Positions 9,835-17,849 are shown, counted from the first letter of the stretch. The stretch is 64,000 nt of DNA from UBA11524 sp045591175 (GCA_045591175.1 JAZNSI010000012.1:1-64000), one strand, 5' to 3'. Notes: generated by a model from the letters alone, not told the origin. Numbers and translations are program-made.

Positions 9835-12426
9835 TCAGTTTTCTGATTTCAGGGGGACGATCCATTGTTCGCCGGTCTCATCGGTGTACAGCCAGGCAAC
9901 AAAGATGCCGGTCTGCACGTCCTTGAAATAATGGCGCTCGCCGTCCAGCATTTCCGTGGTGGCAACAACGGTGGTTTCACCATCTGCCGTCACAGACAGA
10001 GTGTAGTACACCTCGCCGCTGCCGGTGGTCTTTTCCTCCAGCACCAGCGCAGGGCTGGCCACGTACCAGCCGCAGGCACTGTCATGCTCGGCATCAGGGC
10101 CCAGGATGCAGCCATCCGCTGCCACCGCGCCGCTGATCACGCAGGAGCACAGCAGCTCATCCGGACACTCGTACCAGTACTCCAGCACGTTCTGCGCCAG
10201 ATTCGTATCGTCCGCCAGGGTGACGTTCCACTGATCCATCCAGTCGCAGGCCACGGCGGCATAGTCCGTAATGGGCTGCTCATTCTCGATGATGATCGTG
10301 TAATAATCGGTATACAACGTCGCAAGGTACGCATCCAGATTCGTCGTCTGCGCCACCAGCACAAACACGTCGGACATCTTCTCGCTGCCATCCGCAGCCT
10401 TGAAAATGCAGTAGTACCGTTCTTCCTGGAGGGGATAGGTCACGTTGAGGGTCTGGCTCGTTTCGCCCTCCAGCGCGACGTACTCCTCCCCAGCCTCAGT
10501 GATGACCAGCTGATACCACTGGCAGGTGTAGCCCTGCGCCGCAAGATCTTCGTCTTTGCACACGGCAAGTTCCGCTTCAAAGCCAAGCACATCCGGGATG
10601 ATATTCACCTCTGCCGGAATGGCATACGCATAGTACCCGCTCATGCCAACGATCGTGCCCTGCGCATCCAGCGCAGCACAGGAATAAAGCGCACCGGAAT
10701 TCTCCGCCGTCGCATGGAAGGTGAGCCTGGCGCTGTCCACGCCGGTATAGGCTGCATCGGTGGCAGGGATCGCCACGGGAGCAGCATTCTCGTCCGCCTG
10801 GACATACCACTGGTACGCGGCAGCCTGGGCGTTTTCGTAGGTAAAGTTGATCTCCTCGCCAAGGACGGCCTGGGCGATGATGGGCGCAGCGTCCACGCTC
10901 AGGATCGTCATCTTGCCGGCGAGTTCCAGAGACTTTTCGCCCGCGAGGACGGTAGCAACGCAGTAGTAACCGTAGGAGGTATCTGCGGCGGCTTTGGCCG
11001 TGACGACAAGGCTCTCCGCCGTTGCGCCTTCGATGATATTGTCAGTCTCGGTGACGTTACCGTCCGCATCGGTGACAGTGACCACCTCGTGCCACTGGTA
11101 AGCCGTCGCCCCCGCGATTTCAAACAGGATGGTGATCTGCTGACCCTCAGCCGCTTCGCGCACCTCCACGTTGACGACGCGCTCCTGCTGGGTCAAGCCG
11201 CCGCCGAGGACAGTCTGCTCCCCTGCTGCAACGTGGGCCGCGTGGGCATCTACATACAGCTGGAAGGTCGCGCTGTCGCCCGCCTGCAGGGAGTTCATGA
11301 AGCGCGCCTGCTCAGACGCATCCATGGACGCCAGGTGAGCATAGCAGCAGTCCACCGGCAGCGCCACGCCCTTGGCAGCGCCAACGCACACCTGACAGCC
11401 GGGAATGACCTCCGGCGCGGGGGTGCTTTCCGGCACAGGCGGCCGCGTCGCCGCAGGGGTGCCGGTGGGGATGGCGGACATATCCAGCTTCAGCAGATCG
11501 CCGCGGATATAGCCATCACGCCCATTGTAGGTCACGCCATACCAGATGTAGCCGTCCTCCTGCATCGCCGCGCTGGTGACCAGCACAGCCGTGCCGGACT
11601 TTTTCACCGTGGCGAGGCTCTTGCAGGCCGTCGTGGGCTCGGAGCGCAGGTACACGGCCTTGGTATTGGTCCAGGCCGCCACGCCGCCCTCGGGGATCTC
11701 CGGCACGGTACCGCCCTTGCCGATCTCAATGCCGGCGCGTTCCATCAGCACGGACACGTCAGCGTAGTACTTGAATTCCTTGGTATCCACCAGATAGGTA
11801 TGACGAGTCACGCGGCCGTTGTCATCGCCATGGATGATGGTGGCATAGCCATTGGCCACATAGGTGATCACGCCGACCAGCTTCTGGCCGTCCTTCTCAA
11901 TGAAGGCGAGGTCGCCGGAAACGGGGTAGTTGGCGCGGCTGATCTTCTTGAGCGCCTTTACCTTGTCCATGGCCTTGCGCAGCGCCTTGTAGTCCTCCCC
12001 GCGGGGGAATTCCTTTTTGCTCAGGCCGGCCTTTTCCGCCACCCAGTTGATGAACAGGGCCGTCCATTCCACCGGCTCGGTCTGCTTGTCCGCAGGGCGC
12101 GCGTCATAGATCGTCAGTCCGGCAGAATCCTGCTGGTAGCCGACCTGGCTCTCGGCGACAGCCACGATATCCTCGCGCCAGTCGCCCGTCTTGACGGCCT
12201 TGTTTGCCGCCGCATTCCAGTCCTTCTTGCCCAGGGATTCCAGCAGGCCGGTGTTCTCATTGTTGACCTTGTCCAGGTCGTCACCCTCGCCGCGTGTCTC
12301 CTCTTTAGTGCCCAGTTCCAGCTCGATCTCGGGGAAATCGAGTTCTTCCGCATGGAAAGACGTGGGCGCAACCGCCAGCGTCAGCAGACATGCGGCCAAC
12401 AGGCACGATAACCATCTGCGCTTCAT
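9835..12426 (-). CDS. Secreted CHAP-like (inactive) / SH3 / Ig-like repeat protein
   Basis: An 863-aa secreted protein. It has a signal peptide (1-26) and a CHAP-like amidase fold at about 82-235 (IVAVAESQVGY ... EWTALFINWVAEKAGL ... SGDLAFIEKDGQKLVGVI). An SH3b domain follows at about 248-315 (KAVYLRSEPTTACKSLATV...GYIRGDLLKLD), then several Ig-like segments with YQWY/YQWH and CQWYQ motifs to about 690, and a C-terminal region to 863. In active CHAP enzymes the fold reads W-C-A-x-F and H-V-G-I-V. Here the Cys is Thr122 and the His is Leu183, so peptidoglycan hydrolysis is unlikely. The SH3b and CHAP scaffold may still bind cell wall. It sits between the SipW-class genes and the giant repeat protein. 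RBS AAGGAGGAGA is present. Confidence 0.8.
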   Translation of the reverse strand: MKRRWLSCLLAACLLTLAVAPTSFHAEELDFPEIELELGTKEETRGEGDDLDKVNNENTGLLESLGKKDWNAAANKAVKTGDWREDIVAVAESQVGYQQDSAGLTIYDARPADKQTEPVEWTALFINWVAEKAGLSKKEFPRGEDYKALRKAMDKVKALKKISRANYPVSGDLAFIEKDGQKLVGVITYVANGYATIIHGDDNGRVTRHTYLVDTKEFKYYADVSVLMERAGIEIGKGGTVPEIPEGGVAAWTNTKAVYLRSEPTTACKSLATVKKSGTAVLVTSAAMQEDGYIWYGVTYNGRDGYIRGDLLKLDMSAIPTGTPAATRPPVPESTPAPEVIPGCQVCVGAAKGVALPVDCCYAHLASMDASEQARFMNSLQAGDSATFQLYVDAHAAHVAAGEQTVLGGGLTQQERVVNVEVREAAEGQQITILFEIAGATAYQWHEVVTVTDADGNVTETDNIIEGATAESLVVTAKAAADTSYGYYCVATVLAGEKSLELAGKMTILSVDAAPIIAQAVLGEEINFTYENAQAAAYQWYVQADENAAPVAIPATDAAYTGVDSARLTFHATAENSGALYSCAALDAQGTIVGMSGYYAYAIPAEVNIIPDVLGFEAELAVCKDEDLAAQGYTCQWYQLVITEAGEEYVALEGETSQTLNVTYPLQEERYYCIFKAADGSEKMSDVFVLVAQTTNLDAYLATLYTDYYTIIIENEQPITDYAAVACDWMDQWNVTLADDTNLAQNVLEYWYECPDELLCSCVISGAVAADGCILGPDAEHDSACGWYVASPALVLEEKTTGSGEVYYTLSVTADGETTVVATTEMLDGERHYFKDVQTGIFVAWLYTDETGEQWIVPLKSEN

Positions 12427-12441
12427 GCTTCGATCTCCTCC

Positions 12442-13047
12442 TTATTCAGCATCGCCGAACAGATCGGCGTCCATTTCGCTCCAGCCCAGGGCAAACAGCG
12501 GGTCATAGCCATTGTTTGCGCTCTGCACAGCCTGCGCCTGCACGGCGAATTCCACCGTAGCGTTCATATACTCATTGCCCAGCTCAGGGCCAAAGGTCAC
12601 CTTGGTAAACAGCGGTTCAGACTGTTCGCCCGCCTTCAGTGCGCGGTAATAGTAGTAGAAATCGCCCTGCTGGATCCAGCTGTCGGTGTTCAGGTCAAGG
12701 GTGATATGCTCAAAGTCGAGCTCCGCATCCACGCCCTCTGCGGGGTTGATGCGCTGATCCACGCGAATGCGCGCAAACAGCGGCGCACTGCCGCGGTTGA
12801 CCACATACACCACCTTGTCCGCCTCCGTCGCGGGAACAACGCCGGTCACGCCGCCCGCGGGCCAGGGCTTGCCGTCAGTGGTTTCCTCCACCAGCTCCAG
12901 CTTCAAAAGACCGGTGGTGATCACATTATAGGAGGTTTCCTCCGCGATAAAATAAGCCATGGTACCGGTAGCAAGGATTGCCAGACACATCATGATCACC
13001 GCGATGGCCAGAACGCGCTTCTTCCACCGGGTCGTGACATTCTTCAT
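12442..13047 (-). CDS. SipW-class signal peptide surface protein
   Basis: A 201-aa secreted protein, starting at ATG 13047 (MKNVTTRWKKRV), 7-12 nt after an AAAGGAG site. The longer frame from 13149 has no ribosome site and runs through a hairpin region. The signal peptide (LAIAVIMMCLAILATGTMAYFIAE) has the SipW-cognate G-T-x-A-Y-F pattern. The mature part shares with its neighbours a VVNRGSAPLFARIRVD strand, a GDFYYYYRAL motif and a C-terminal EFAVQAQAVQ strand. It differs from the three upstream paralogues in lacking the VKNTFTVGSV segment directly after the signal peptide. It follows a strong hairpin that may lower expression of the downstream half of the operon. Confidence 0.8.
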   Translation of the reverse strand: MKNVTTRWKKRVLAIAVIMMCLAILATGTMAYFIAEETSYNVITTGLLKLELVEETTDGKPWPAGGVTGVVPATEADKVVYVVNRGSAPLFARIRVDQRINPAEGVDAELDFEHITLDLNTDSWIQQGDFYYYYRALKAGEQSEPLFTKVTFGPELGNEYMNATVEFAVQAQAVQSANNGYDPLFALGWSEMDADLFGDAE

Positions 13048-13112
13048 ACAGTCCCGCTCCTTTCTTGCATCATAAGCATCCTTGCGGATGCGGAAAAAAT
13101 CATATTCCAATC

Positions 13113-13155
13113 GGGCACAGGGGGATATCCGGCGCGCGGATACCCTCATGTGCCC
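13113..13155 (-). terminator. Strong stem-loop between SipW-class genes (possible attenuator)
   Basis: GGGCACA near 13113-13119 pairs with TGTGCCC at 13149-13155, and TATCCG/CGGATA pairs inside it, giving a long GC-rich stem. On the minus strand it is followed, after about 14 nt, by a run of six T. It lies between the third and fourth SipW-class genes, with a second GC stem (CCCGCCC/GGGCGGG, about 13155-13178) just upstream of it. The delayed T-run makes partial termination or mRNA processing more likely than full termination. Confidence 0.5.
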
Positions 13156-13191
13156 CCGCCCCTCCTGGGAAGGGCGGGAAACATTGGATGA

Positions 13192-13791
13192 TTACAGACC
13201 GCAGTCCTCAAACCATTTCGCGATCTCTTCAACCTTCATCTCCTGCACCGCAGTCCAGGAGGGCTTTGCACCCTGGGCCTGAACAGCCTGCGCAAAGACG
13301 TCGATGCTGAAGCGGGTCTCGCCATCGCCATTGGTCAGGGCGGTGGGGATCACGATGGAATCAAACACAGGCGTGGTCGCCGCACCGGCAGCCAGCACCT
13401 TGGTGTAGTAGTAGAAGCCATCGGTGTGGAGCTTCCAGCCCTCTCCCAGCGCGTCCTTGACGTAATTGGTGCGGACGTGGATGAGCATGTCCTCCCCCTC
13501 GCCCAGGCAATCCAGGCCCTCGACGCTCACGCGCACGAAGCAGGGGTTCGCGCCGGTATTGGTGACGGTGGGGTCCTTCGCCAGAGCCTCGCCGGGGTAC
13601 ACTTCGGGCGCATCTTCCTCGCCCTGCTCGTCCCACTTGGGCTCTTCCAGCTTGATCTTGACATTGCCGACGGTGAAGACGTTGTTCTTCACATCGGTGG
13701 TATCGGTGAAGTATGCCAGCGTGCCACCGACCGCCAGAATGGCGATCATGCACAGGGCCGCGGCCACCAGCAGAATCTTGCGCTTAGACAT
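13192..13791 (-). CDS. SipW-class signal peptide surface protein
   Basis: A 199-aa secreted protein. The signal peptide MSKRKILLVAAALCMIAILA is followed by VGGTLAYFTDTTDVKNNVF, the best match in the window to the SipW-class consensus. The mature part has the family layout: VKIKLEEPKW, a proline/glycine loop (PEVYPGEALAKDPTVTNTG), ANPCFVRVSVEGL, DGFYYYTKVL and FSIDVFAQAVQAQ. This is the TasA/camelysin-type beta-sandwich with the TNTG...A-x-VRV signature. The ribosome site GAGGA lies 7 nt from the ATG. It is the third gene of the surface operon. TasA-like proteins form extracellular fibres; here that role is inferred. Confidence 0.85.
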   Translation of the reverse strand: MSKRKILLVAAALCMIAILAVGGTLAYFTDTTDVKNNVFTVGNVKIKLEEPKWDEQGEEDAPEVYPGEALAKDPTVTNTGANPCFVRVSVEGLDCLGEGEDMLIHVRTNYVKDALGEGWKLHTDGFYYYTKVLAAGAATTPVFDSIVIPTALTNGDGETRFSIDVFAQAVQAQGAKPSWTAVQEMKVEEIAKWFEDCGL

Positions 13792-13823
13792 GTTGTTGTC
13801 CTCGTTTCTTTAGGTTGGGGGGA

Positions 13824-14408
13824 TTATTCGCCGTCGGTGGTGGGAGCAATCTGTTCCCAGGCAGCAGCAACGGTAGTAGCTGCATCCTTCTGGATCGCAT
13901 ACGCATTAATAGTAATCTTCACATCACTAGTGGGCATGGTAGTAGACTGACCCAGAGTCGTCACAATGGTAACCTGGTCGTCAGTAAGAATATCCCAAGA
14001 CTTATTCACATCAGTAGTAGCCGCTTCACGATACCAAACATCGTTTTTACCAGGCACAGGGCTCCAATTGGTGCTATCGATCGTGTAAGACACCGCACCA
14101 GCAGTAGAATCCTCAACAGTAATGAAGATATACACAGCACAATCGGCCTTAGTCAGGGTAACCTTAGGGTTCTTCGGATAGGTCACACCGGGAACCATCT
14201 TGGCAGTCCAGTTCGTCACACCAGTATCAACCACGGTGCCGTCAGATTGCTTAGTTTCGTCCAGCTTAATCGCGATACCAGCAGGCGTAAAAGTATTCTC
14301 AACAGGACCGCTCGTCGCAGTCAGATACGCGATCGTACCGCCCACAGACACCGCCACCAGCAGCAGCGCGGCCAGGGACAGCACCAGGATCTTCTTCATG
14401 TTCTTCAT
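13824..14408 (-). CDS. SipW-class signal peptide surface protein
   Basis: A 194-aa secreted protein. The signal peptide contains VGGTIAYLTATSGPVENTFTP, again the SipW-cognate pattern. The mature part has GVTYPKNPKVTLTKADCAVYIFITVED, equivalent to the PKVxNTGxxxxxVxVxVE core of the family, and ends DVKITINAYAIQ. Codon use over much of the mature part is AT-richer (many third-position A/T codons) than in the flanking paralogues, which could mean a different origin. The RBS AAAGGAGATA and the ATG at 14408 are clear; a second ATG three codons in is also possible. Confidence 0.8.
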   Translation of the reverse strand: MKNMKKILVLSLAALLLVAVSVGGTIAYLTATSGPVENTFTPAGIAIKLDETKQSDGTVVDTGVTNWTAKMVPGVTYPKNPKVTLTKADCAVYIFITVEDSTAGAVSYTIDSTNWSPVPGKNDVWYREAATTDVNKSWDILTDDQVTIVTTLGQSTTMPTSDVKITINAYAIQKDAATTVAAAWEQIAPTTDGE

Positions 14409-14439
14409 GGTTTGTATCTCCTTTCAAATTGAGTACAAA

Positions 14440-15090
14440 TTAGTTGCCCCACTTGGCCCAGGCCTCCGCCGCGGTGGCGAAGCCGTCAGCCTGCATGGCA
14501 TGGGCAATAATGTTGATCTCCATGTCGCTCAGCGCAGCAATCTGCGCGTTGGTGGCAGTACCGGGCACCTTGATGGTGTTGAACAGCGGGAGGAGGTCAA
14601 CCTGCGCATTGCGGGCATCCACAATGCCGTTGTAGCGGAACTCCAGCTTGCAGACGTTGTTTTCAACCGTCATGCTGTAGCAGGGCCAGTAGGACTCGTT
14701 CCAGCCTTCAACAAAGTTTTCAGGCATAAAGTCCGCAACTGCGACGCCGCAGGCAGCCGCCAAGTCCTCCACATCGGTGATCTCCACCAGAATGCGGATG
14801 TAGGCAGGTTCGCTGCCGGAAATCACGTGCACCTGGGGATCCTTGGTGTAGGCATGGCCGGGCAGCAGCTTGTACTCGTTCTCAGTGTCACGGGGATTAC
14901 CGGTCGCCACGCCGTACTCGTTCACATCGGTTTCGTCCAGGGAAATCTCGACCGAACCGACAGTAAAGGTGTTCTTGACCTCTTCAGTCTCGTAGGTCAG
15001 GTACGCCAGGGTTGCGCCGACGGACAGGCTCACGAGCAGAACAGCACAAGCAACCACCAGCAGTGCGCGACGGAGCTTGGAATTCTTCAT
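14440..15090 (-). CDS. SipW-class signal peptide surface protein, first gene of the surface operon
   Basis: A 216-aa secreted protein. The signal peptide (RRALLVVACAVLLVSLSVGATLAYLTYETEEVKNTFTVGSV) carries the SipW-class motif G-A-T-L-A-Y-L-T and the VKNTFTVGSV continuation. The mature part has LLPGHAYTKDPQVHVISGSEPAYIRILVEITD, the same PxV...AYIRIxVE core as its paralogues, and ends in MEINIIAHAMQADGF. The RBS AAAGGAGGAATT lies directly upstream. A long leader of about 380 nt separates it from the mapped promoter. The five SipW-class proteins of the operon are diverged paralogues. No SipW signal peptidase gene is present in the window, so the processing enzyme must be encoded elsewhere. Confidence 0.82.
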   Translation of the reverse strand: MKNSKLRRALLVVACAVLLVSLSVGATLAYLTYETEEVKNTFTVGSVEISLDETDVNEYGVATGNPRDTENEYKLLPGHAYTKDPQVHVISGSEPAYIRILVEITDVEDLAAACGVAVADFMPENFVEGWNESYWPCYSMTVENNVCKLEFRYNGIVDARNAQVDLLPLFNTIKVPGTATNAQIAALSDMEINIIAHAMQADGFATAAEAWAKWGN

Positions 15091-15476
15091 CTTGAGAATT
15101 CCTCCTTTCAGTTTATTGGGGATAACATAGGGAACGTGTCAATCTTCGCAGGCCGAAGCCCGTGAATACGATGGAAATCACAGCCGCCAAAGCAGCTGTC
15201 CAGCAGGGAACCAGGAACGCATTGCGTCCCTTGCGGACAAGCCCCGCACGCTGTTGCCAGCACGCCGGAGGCTCACCATCGCAACCATGGCGACGCCCAC
15301 CGCGCACTTTGCGCAGTGCCTGTCCGGATCATCTCTTTTCGTCCGATCGACCTCCATCCCTGCCGTTCCGCCTTATGGCGGAAAACGTTGTTTTGAGGCG
15401 CTTTTCATGGATTTTTCGCGACCTCAAATGGACTTATTGTCAAAATTGGGACAATAAGCCTATTATTACGCTTCTC
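15091..15476 (-). other. Long 5' leader of the surface operon
   Basis: About 385 nt lie between the -10 box and the first ATG. The promoter-proximal part is AT-rich and contains two hairpins: CTTATTGTC/GACAATAAG at 15433-15458 and TTCCGCC/GGCGGAA at 15366-15383. The rest (about 15150-15350) is GC-rich with several short stems, including GGACGCAATGCGTTCC near 15220. No convincing open frame with a ribosome site is visible. I cannot match it to a known riboswitch class, but a regulatory leader is plausible. Confidence 0.45.
15433..15458. promoter_or_regulatory. Perfect 9-bp inverted repeat just downstream of the surface-operon promoter
   Basis: CTTATTGTC (15433-15441), 8-nt spacer, GACAATAAG (15450-15458). 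It begins about 19 bp beyond the -10 box on the minus strand. It could be an operator for a repressor or a stabilising 5' hairpin of the transcript. Confidence 0.55.
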
Positions 15477-15505
15477 ATCATACCATACCGCAGTGTAAAC
15501 GTCAA
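15477..15505 (-). promoter_or_regulatory. Sigma-A promoter of the surface operon
   Basis: On the minus strand, TTGACG (15505-15500), 17-bp spacer, TATGAT (15482-15477). It is directed at the SipW-class gene cluster and is the only strong promoter I see for the ten-gene operon. Confidence 0.7.
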
Positions 15506-15563
15506 CCGTTTTCCAAAATGCACCAGTGTATTTCTAACATTTTCGTAACAAAAACGCAAAAAA

Positions 15564-15584
15564 CGTGCGGTATTTTACCGCACG
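15564..15584 (-). terminator. Intrinsic terminator of the glycosyltransferase gene
   Basis: Stem CGTGCGGTA/TACCGCACG with a 3-nt loop, followed on the minus strand by TTTTTTGCGTTTTTG, 16 nt beyond the stop codon of the glycosyltransferase. Confidence 0.85.
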
Positions 15585-15599
15585 CCTTGAAAAATCTAC

Positions 15600-17753
15600 T
15601 TACTTCAGCGCGTCCATCGCTTCTCGGGTCATGTCGCCCCGGCGGATGCGCGCCCCCCATTCGCGAGCGGCAGCAGCCATCCGGTCGTATTCTTCTGCGG
15701 AAAGAGCGGCGATAGCGCCGGGGATCTCCCCGATGCTGCCAACTACCAGGCCCAGATCGTTTTCCCGGACGATCTCCGCCAGCGCCGACCACTTCCATAC
15801 GATCAGCGGCATCCCCTGACTCAGGTAGAGGCTGGCCACACGCGGAGATGTGACCATCATGTACGCACCCGCCGCGCCGCCGGCGGGCCAGACCAGCCCG
15901 AAGGCGCCCGTCAGTTCCGTCAGCTTACCCCCATGGTAGAGGATATCCGTGCGCTTGGCCTTGCCCTTCCAGCCCTCGCCGTGCAGATGCCACTGCAGCC
16001 TGGTGCGGGGCAGCTCGTGAAGGTAACGGCTGCTCTTGCGGCGCAGGTCGCCCGCCACACATACCGACATATCCAGCGTGCGGACGGGAATTTCGCCGTC
16101 CTCCAGATGATCGTGGGCATGCAGGATGACGATGCTGTCCTCCCCCACGCCCTGACCGGCAATGTAATCTGCCATGCGACGGTTGTGGACGATCACCCGA
16201 TCAAAGCGGGTCAGCATCTCCTGATCGCTCCAGCGGGCGGCGGAATCCTCCAGACGGCGCAGGCTGTCCAGGTCATGGATGTAGGCGGCAGTCTTGGCGC
16301 CCTTCCACTGCAGAAAGTGCAGCGCCCATCGGGCGATCCGCGCTGCCTTCGCGGGGTAATAGGGGTACTGCACCAGCAGCAGATCCCCGTGGTGGAGCTT
16401 GAAGAAGAGCCTCCCCCACATCAGCGTCACACGGGTATATTGAGCGATCTGCTGATACCACTTGTCCGCCTTGAGGGGAATATCGGGCTCCAGCAGGGCA
16501 TAACCGGCCTCCGCGGCGATGCGGCTGACGTCCCGGCGAGTCTTGTCCGCCAGCACGTCAAAGGCGCCGGAAGCCTTCGTGTTCAGCAGGAAGCGCCGCT
16601 TGAAGGAGGGCCGCTCTGCCACCAGCTGCTCAAAACGGGCAGTGAGGCGTTCTGCAGCGTCATCCAACTCGTGGCCGGCGCGGATAATATCCGCATGGGT
16701 ATCCGGGCGGGACCGTTCCGCATGCTTCTCCAGCAGATCCAGCATGCTTTCCGCCCACACGTCCTGATCCTCCGCCGGGAGGAAGGTCACGCCGTCGGTG
16801 ATGGCCGCCGCCTTGGGAAATGCATCGGAGAGCAGGCAGGGCAAGCCCGCCGCCTGCGCCTCCACTGCAGCCATGCCCAAGCCCTCAAAGCGGGAGGGCA
16901 TCGCGAAAAGGTCGAAGGCCTGCAACAGGCGGGGCACGTCATCCCGCTGCCCCAGGAAAAGCACCTCGTTCTCCACGCCCAGGTCAACCGCCTTGGCCTC
17001 CAGGGAGAGCAGGTTCGGGCCGTCGCCGATGAGCACCAGGCGGGCGCGGGGCTCCCGCTGATGCAGCCTTGCAAAGGCCTCCAGCAGGAAGGTGTGGTTC
17101 TTCTGATAATGCAGCCGCCCCACATGGCCCACCACCAGGCAGTCCGTCAGACCATAATGCTCGCGCACCTCGGCGCGGGTGACGGGGTTGAAGCGGTAAT
17201 CCGCCGCATCAATGGCGTGAGGGACGATGGTGAAGGGCAGGTCCATAGCCGGGCAGGCCCACCTGGCGCTTTCCTCCGAGCAGGCCCAAAGGACATTGGC
17301 ATACCGGGCCAGCCCCCGACGCTGGGCGCGATGCAGCACGCCGCGGCCCTTTCCCGCCAGGGAGGGATCCATGTTCTGCGGATTGTGGCTGTGGGCGATG
17401 CGCACCAGGATGCCGTACTCCGCCGCCAATTTGAGGGGCGTCATGTCGTTGAACATGCACTCATTATCCCAGATGACGTCGTATTCCTTGGCATGGGCCT
17501 CGAAAAAGGCGCGGATCTCCCGGTAGTACTTCACCGGATTTTCGCTGCGGCGGGGAATGACATAGGTGTGGCCGATCTCCCGGCGCTTGTCGGGATACGC
17601 GGCGTCCTCATAACGGGACAGGAAATCGAAGCGGACGCGCTTTTTGTCCATGCGCCCGCAGTAAGCCATCAAGAAATTCTCCACGCCGCCCACCGTACTC
17701 GTCATACCGACGACCAGCACGCGCAGCGGGGCCCGATCCTCCATCGGTTTCAC
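15600..17753 (-). CDS. Two-domain glycosyltransferase (GT4 + Gtf3-like fusion)
   Basis: A 717-aa cytoplasmic protein predicted to build a glycan. The N-terminal half (to about 390) is a GT-B fold GT4 transferase: LRVLVVGMTSTVGGVE start, VGHVGRLHYQKNH hinge, LIGDGPN, and the E-x7-E nucleotide-sugar motif in PSRFEGLGMAAVEAQAAG. The C-terminal half (about 400-717) has YIHDLDSLR, FDRVIVHNRRMADYI and GLVWPAGG...SLYLSQGMPLIVW. These match the Gtf3/GtfC-type family (GT113-like), which extends O-glycans on adhesins in streptococci. The start is GTG 17753, 8 nt after GGGAGG; upstream ATGs lack a ribosome site. It lies directly upstream of the surface operon with its own promoter and terminator, so adhesin glycosylation is a reasonable but unproven role. 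Confidence 0.75.
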   Translation of the reverse strand: MKPMEDRAPLRVLVVGMTSTVGGVENFLMAYCGRMDKKRVRFDFLSRYEDAAYPDKRREIGHTYVIPRRSENPVKYYREIRAFFEAHAKEYDVIWDNECMFNDMTPLKLAAEYGILVRIAHSHNPQNMDPSLAGKGRGVLHRAQRRGLARYANVLWACSEESARWACPAMDLPFTIVPHAIDAADYRFNPVTRAEVREHYGLTDCLVVGHVGRLHYQKNHTFLLEAFARLHQREPRARLVLIGDGPNLLSLEAKAVDLGVENEVLFLGQRDDVPRLLQAFDLFAMPSRFEGLGMAAVEAQAAGLPCLLSDAFPKAAAITDGVTFLPAEDQDVWAESMLDLLEKHAERSRPDTHADIIRAGHELDDAAERLTARFEQLVAERPSFKRRFLLNTKASGAFDVLADKTRRDVSRIAAEAGYALLEPDIPLKADKWYQQIAQYTRVTLMWGRLFFKLHHGDLLLVQYPYYPAKAARIARWALHFLQWKGAKTAAYIHDLDSLRRLEDSAARWSDQEMLTRFDRVIVHNRRMADYIAGQGVGEDSIVILHAHDHLEDGEIPVRTLDMSVCVAGDLRRKSSRYLHELPRTRLQWHLHGEGWKGKAKRTDILYHGGKLTELTGAFGLVWPAGGAAGAYMMVTSPRVASLYLSQGMPLIVWKWSALAEIVRENDLGLVVGSIGEIPGAIAALSAEEYDRMAAAAREWGARIRRGDMTREAMDALK

Positions 17754-17793
17754 AGGGCATTCCTCCCAATCAGGGCAATTTGCTACTGAGATT

Positions 17794-17822
17794 ATCATAC
17801 CATGTTTCGCTGTGAAAAACAA
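17794..17822 (-). promoter_or_regulatory. Promoter of the glycosyltransferase gene
   Basis: TTGTTT (17822-17817), 17-bp spacer, TATGAT (17799-17794) on the minus strand, about 40 bp before the GTG start. Confidence 0.55.
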
Positions 17823-17824
17823 GA

Positions 17825-17849
17825 GCGCTCCGCCGCAGGGGCGGAGCGC
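17825..17849 (-). terminator. Terminator of the cotJ operon
   Basis: Stem GCGCTCCGCC/GGCGGAGCGC, 5-nt loop, followed on the minus strand by TCTTGTTTTT, directly after the cotJC stop codon. Confidence 0.85.

Noticed and set aside
15113..15307. A 64-aa minus-strand frame in the surface-operon leader
   Set aside because: It lacks a ribosome site and its sequence looks like translated structured RNA. I treat the region as noncoding leader.
15121..15360. Possible cyclic-di-GMP or glycine riboswitch in the leader
   Set aside because: I could not find the GGCAAACC / GGACGCAAAGCC core of c-di-GMP-I or the conserved glycine-aptamer boxes. Only short generic stems are visible.
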